NCBI RefSeq assembly: GCF_900112205.1
Contig: NZ_FOKW01000008.1
Span: 124,001-188,000, forward strand
DNA length: 64,000 nucleotides
Source: Natronobacterium haloterrestre
GTDB taxonomy: Archaea > Halobacteriota > Halobacteria > Halobacteriales > Natrialbaceae
Direction: 5' to 3'
Each line of letters opens with the position of its first letter. Position 1 is the first letter of the stretch. Below, in pieces: positions 61,179 through 64,000 of this stretch. Under the pieces are notes generated by a model, which had not been told where the DNA came from, ran no database searches, and saw nothing but the letters and a program-made list of their open reading frames with translations. The translations under genes and the position numbers were made by a program.

Positions 61179-61398
61179 CCTGATCCCGATCGTCTACTAC
61201 GGCGGCCTCTCGATCCTGTTTTTCTTCTGGATCTACGGGATCGTCTCGTTCGCCCTCGACCTGAAGAACACGGTCATCCCCGGCATTCGCCAGTATCGCC
61301 GCGGCGACAGCCGCGAGAACGAACGCGATCCCGACGACTTCGACTACGATTACGACACCGATGATGAACGCGCCACCCTCGAAGAGCAGTTGTACTGA
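61171..61398 (+). CDS. 75-residue single-span membrane protein at the end of the sugar ABC operon
   Basis: A GTG at 61171 opens a frame encoding TDLIPIVYYGGLSILFFFW and a continuing hydrophobic helix, then a basic segment (PGIRQYRRG) and an acidic Tyr/Asp-rich tail. It overlaps the ATPase gene by eight bases, which indicates translational coupling. Similar small proteins close some haloarchaeal sugar ABC operons. A role as accessory subunit of the permease complex is inference. Confidence 0.65.
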   Translation: MTDLIPIVYYGGLSILFFFWIYGIVSFALDLKNTVIPGIRQYRRGDSRENERDPDDFDYDYDTDDERATLEEQLY

Positions 61399-61476
61399 GA
61401 GCGAGATCCCGCTGTCCAGCGGTTCCGGCCGCCCTCGGTCGCCCGCCGACGGCGAGTCGCCGGAGGTGAACCCCCG

Positions 61477-62643
61477 ATGACGCCGGGGGAGTCGGGGCCG
61501 ATCCGGACCGGCCTCGTCGGCCTCGGAAACATCGGCCACCACCACGCCGACCGACTGATCGAGCAGGGCGCCGACGTCCGACTGGCCGGGGGAATGGACG
61601 TGGCCGCGGAGACCCGCGAACGGTTCGCCGAGACCTACGACGTCGCGGCCTACGACGACCACCGGGACCTGTACGACGCCGTCGACGCCGTCATCATCAC
61701 CACCCCCAACCGGTTCCACGAGGAGTACGCCGTGGACGCCTTCGAGCGCGGACTCCACGTCCTCCTCGAGAAACCCCTCGCCCACTCCCTCGAGAGCGCC
61801 CGGCGGATCGCCGTGGCGGCGGACGATGCCGACGGCGTCTGTATGGTCGGGTTCGACAAGCGGTTCCTGAACGCCGTACGTCTCGTCCGCGACCGAATCG
61901 AGCGCGGCGAGTTCGGCGAGGTGACCCACGTCGAGGCCAACTACGTCCGCCGGCGGGGGGTTCCCAGCCGCGGCTCCTGGTTCACCCGCCGGGAGATCTC
62001 CGGCGGCGGCGCCCTGATCGACCTGGGCGTCCACGCGCTCGACCTCTCGATGTACCTGCTGGGCTACCCCGACCCGGTCGACGTCTCGGGAGTTACCCGT
62101 TCGGAGTTCGGCTCCCGCGAGGAGTACGCCTACCTCGAGATGTGGGGCGACGACCGGGGAGCCGACGCGTTCGACGTCGACGACTCCGCGAGCGCGTTCG
62201 TCCGCTGTGCGGACGATCGCACGATCTCGCTGGAGGTCGCCTGGGCGACCAACCGGCCGGCGACCCACGAGTTCGTCGTTCGCGGGACCGAGGCCGCGGC
62301 GCGGTTCGACCTGCTCACGAACGAACTCAGCGTCCACACCGCGAGCGCCGACGGACCGGACCACCTGATCGATACGAGCATCGACGCCGGGGAGAACGAC
62401 ACCCACGCCGACGAGCAGGCGGCGTTCTTCGAGGCCATCGCGGCCGGCGGGGAGGCCGGCGGGAGCGTCGCCGACGCGCTGACCGTCCAGCGGATCGTCG
62501 ACGGCATCTACCGCTCGAGCGAGACCGGGCGGACGGTCCGTCTCGACGGGCCGACGCTCGAGTGCGATCCGGAGCGAGCCCCGGAGATCGACCCGGATGG
62601 CGCGGGCGCTGACTCGGAACCGGAGGCCGAACTCGATTCGTAA
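61477..62643 (+). CDS. Gfo/Idh/MocA-family oxidoreductase
   Basis: The 388-residue protein has an N-terminal Rossmann fold (RTGLVGLGNIGHHHADRL, residues 8-25) and the EKPLAHS motif with the catalytic Lys near residue 100. The C-terminal part carries GGGALIDLGVHALDL and its conserved His. It oxidises or isomerises a sugar or inositol with NAD(P). It follows the sugar ABC operon and precedes a TIM-barrel isomerase, so the three likely act in uptake and breakdown of one carbohydrate. The C-terminal 30 residues are acidic and disordered. Confidence 0.9.
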   Translation: MTPGESGPIRTGLVGLGNIGHHHADRLIEQGADVRLAGGMDVAAETRERFAETYDVAAYDDHRDLYDAVDAVIITTPNRFHEEYAVDAFERGLHVLLEKPLAHSLESARRIAVAADDADGVCMVGFDKRFLNAVRLVRDRIERGEFGEVTHVEANYVRRRGVPSRGSWFTRREISGGGALIDLGVHALDLSMYLLGYPDPVDVSGVTRSEFGSREEYAYLEMWGDDRGADAFDVDDSASAFVRCADDRTISLEVAWATNRPATHEFVVRGTEAAARFDLLTNELSVHTASADGPDHLIDTSIDAGENDTHADEQAAFFEAIAAGGEAGGSVADALTVQRIVDGIYRSSETGRTVRLDGPTLECDPERAPEIDPDGAGADSEPEAELDS

Positions 62644-62789
62644 CGACTGCCGGCCATCCCGGATCCTCTGCAGGTCCGAACGCCGGCGTCGATCACACGT
62701 TCCGTTCGGCACGGCCAGCGACATCGCTCCCTATATAATTAACTCGAATAATAGTAAGTAATTTATCGATCGGTGTCGTAGCCACGCGT
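62644..62789 (+). promoter_or_regulatory. AT-rich promoter region of the TIM-barrel isomerase gene
   Basis: The spacer includes TATATAATTAACTCG (about 62732-62746) and AATTTATCG at 62760-62768, the latter centred about 26 bases before the ATG at 62790. This gives the isomerase its own transcript besides possible read-through. Confidence 0.5.
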
Positions 62790-63758
62790 ATGGATATCGG
62801 TGTCCACACGCCACCGCTGGCCGACGAATCGCTCGAGGGAGCGCTCGCCTACCTCGCCGAGATCGGGGTCGACGCGATCGAACCCGGCGTCGGAGGGTAT
62901 CCCGGCGAGGACCACCTCCCGCGACGGGAGTACCTCGACGACGAGGACGCCCAGGCGGAACTCGAGGCGGTCCTCGACGAGCACGACATGCACGTGAGCG
63001 CGCTCGCGACCCACAACAACCCGCTGCACCCCGACGACGAGCGAGCGGAGGAGGCCGATACGGAACTCCGGGAGGCCATCCGGCTGGCCGACCAGCTCGA
63101 GGTCGGTGTCGTCACCTGCTTCTCCGGCCTGCCCGCGGGCGGCCCCGATGACGACGTTCCGAACTGGATCACCGCCCCCTGGCCGTCGGAACACGCCGAC
63201 GCCCACGAGTACCAGTGGGAGGTCGCCGTCGACTACTGGTCGGATCTGGCCGCGTTCGCCGACGACCACGGCGTCGACCTGGCGATCGAGATGCACCCCA
63301 ACATGCTGGTCTACGAGCCCCACGGGATGGCCAGGCTCCGCGAGGAGACCAACGAACGGGTCGGGGCGAACTTCGACCCCTCGCATCTCTACTGGCAGGG
63401 GATTTCGATCACCGACGCGATCCGCTTCCTCGGCGAGCGCGACGCCATCCACCACGTCCACGCCAAGGACACGAAGGTCTACGAAGAGCAGGCACGCGAG
63501 AAGGGCGTCCTCGACACGACCGCCTACGACGACGAACCCAACCGCTCGTGGCTGTTCCGCTCGGTCGGCTACGGCCACGGCGAGTCCCACTGGAAAGACG
63601 TCGTCTCGACGCTGCGGATGGTCGGCTACGACGGGGCGCTGAGCATCGAACACGAGGACTCGCTGACCAGCGGTCGCGAGGGCCTCGAGAAGGCCGTCGA
63701 ACTGCTCGAGCGGGCAGTCTTCCGGACCGAACCGGGCGAGGCCTACTGGGCGGAGTAG
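62790..63758 (+). CDS. Sugar phosphate isomerase/epimerase (AP endonuclease 2-like TIM barrel)
   Basis: The 322-residue protein is a xylose-isomerase-like TIM barrel with IGVDAIEPGVGGYPG, the metal-ligand Glu/His pattern in LAIEMHPNMLV, the Asp in GANFDPSHLYWQG, HHVHAKDTKV and a late SIEHEDSL. Members isomerise sugars, ketoses or inositol derivatives. Its neighbour is a Gfo/Idh/MocA oxidoreductase, a frequent pairing in inositol or rare-sugar breakdown. The substrate is unknown. Confidence 0.9.
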   Translation: MDIGVHTPPLADESLEGALAYLAEIGVDAIEPGVGGYPGEDHLPRREYLDDEDAQAELEAVLDEHDMHVSALATHNNPLHPDDERAEEADTELREAIRLADQLEVGVVTCFSGLPAGGPDDDVPNWITAPWPSEHADAHEYQWEVAVDYWSDLAAFADDHGVDLAIEMHPNMLVYEPHGMARLREETNERVGANFDPSHLYWQGISITDAIRFLGERDAIHHVHAKDTKVYEEQAREKGVLDTTAYDDEPNRSWLFRSVGYGHGESHWKDVVSTLRMVGYDGALSIEHEDSLTSGREGLEKAVELLERAVFRTEPGEAYWAE

Positions 63759-63785
63759 TCGGCGCAGACGTCGTATTCGTTAGTA

Positions 63786-64000
63786 TCACGCTACCGTTCG
63801 CTGGCGTTCGACGTACTTCGCGAGGATGTCCGCCTCGAAGTGAACGGGATCCCCGGCCGTCTTCTCCGAGAGCGCGGTCACCTCGTCGGTCGTGGGAACG
63901 ACGGCGACGCTGAACGTTTCTTCGGAACAGTCGGTGACGGTCAGACTGATGCCATCGAGCGCGACCGCCCCTTTTTCGACGAGATACTGCCGATACCCCT
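63786..64000 (-). CDS. Riboflavin synthase alpha-type, C-terminal part (cut by window edge)
   Basis: The last 70 residues are visible on the minus strand. GAVALDGISLTVTDC is the conserved lumazine-site motif of the second barrel of riboflavin synthase, followed by FEADILAKYVERQ, the family C-terminal helix. It converts 6,7-dimethyl-8-ribityllumazine to riboflavin. Bacterial-type synthase in a haloarchaeon is normal. The start lies outside the window. It converges on the isomerase gene. Confidence 0.85.
   Translation of the reverse strand, partial: GYRQYLVEKGAVALDGISLTVTDCSEETFSVAVVPTTDEVTALSEKTAGDPVHFEADILAKYVERQRTVA

Overview
The window is chromosomal DNA from a halophilic archaeon. The evidence is high GC with strong GC preference at third codon positions, acidic proteins, Tat-type secretion signals (twin arginine, often with a lipobox), leaderless promoters with a TATA element about 25-30 bases before the start codon, and archaeal genes such as L21e, Rpb4, TrmB, MBF1 and UbaA. 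Protein flavour suggests a Haloterrigena/Natrinema-like member of the Natrialbales; that placement is inference.

Layout. 1-358 is the start of an HtrA-like secreted protease. 688-19190 is a sugar island: two GH15 enzymes, gluconate dehydratase, glucose dehydrogenase and KDPG aldolase of the semi-phosphorylative Entner-Doudoroff pathway, a TrmB regulator, a secreted subtilase, a GH13 enzyme, a maltose-type ABC importer and a second gluconate dehydratase. Sites matching the published TrmB motif lie before gnaD, gdh and kdgA, so the regulator probably controls its neighbours. 19423-22897 holds AlaX, MBF1, tRNA-Leu(GAG) and a small membrane protein/wHTH pair. 22996-25295 is a four-gene operon: a secreted Asp/Glu/Tyr repeat protein, an ApbE flavin transferase, an 86-residue anchored protein with a flavinylation-like motif, and a bis-heme ferric-reductase-like membrane protein.

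26088-34389 contains purF, an R2-like oxidase, a cupin and a YeeE/YedE sulfur transporter. It then has a JAMM protease, the E1-like UbaA, a CysO-like ubiquitin-fold protein ending Gly-Gly-Ala-Arg, an MBL hydrolase and a cystathionine gamma-synthase-like enzyme; together these look like a protein-thiocarboxylate route to sulfur amino acids. 34767-38972 is the conserved archaeal order rpl21e-rpoF-DUF655-ksgA, then MscS and a HemK-type methyltransferase. 39234-45372 has asparagine synthase, a VOC protein, two MetE-like genes and a nitroreductase.

45444-47487 is a decayed PfkB kinase fragment beside an IS200/IS605 element with tnpA and tnpB. 47675-52523 is a BMP-type nucleoside ABC importer, followed by a PfkB kinase. 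55073-63758 is a second sugar-uptake island: a TrmB-like regulator, a five-gene ABC operon with a small membrane protein, a Gfo/Idh/MocA oxidoreductase and a TIM-barrel isomerase. The right edge cuts riboflavin synthase.

The two most novel loci are the flavin/heme operon (22996-25295) and the JAMM/UbaA/CysO-like/MetB neighbourhood (30730-34389). Two nearly identical four-hairpin cassettes follow the two gnaD copies, and a region able to form mutually exclusive hairpins lies upstream of metB.
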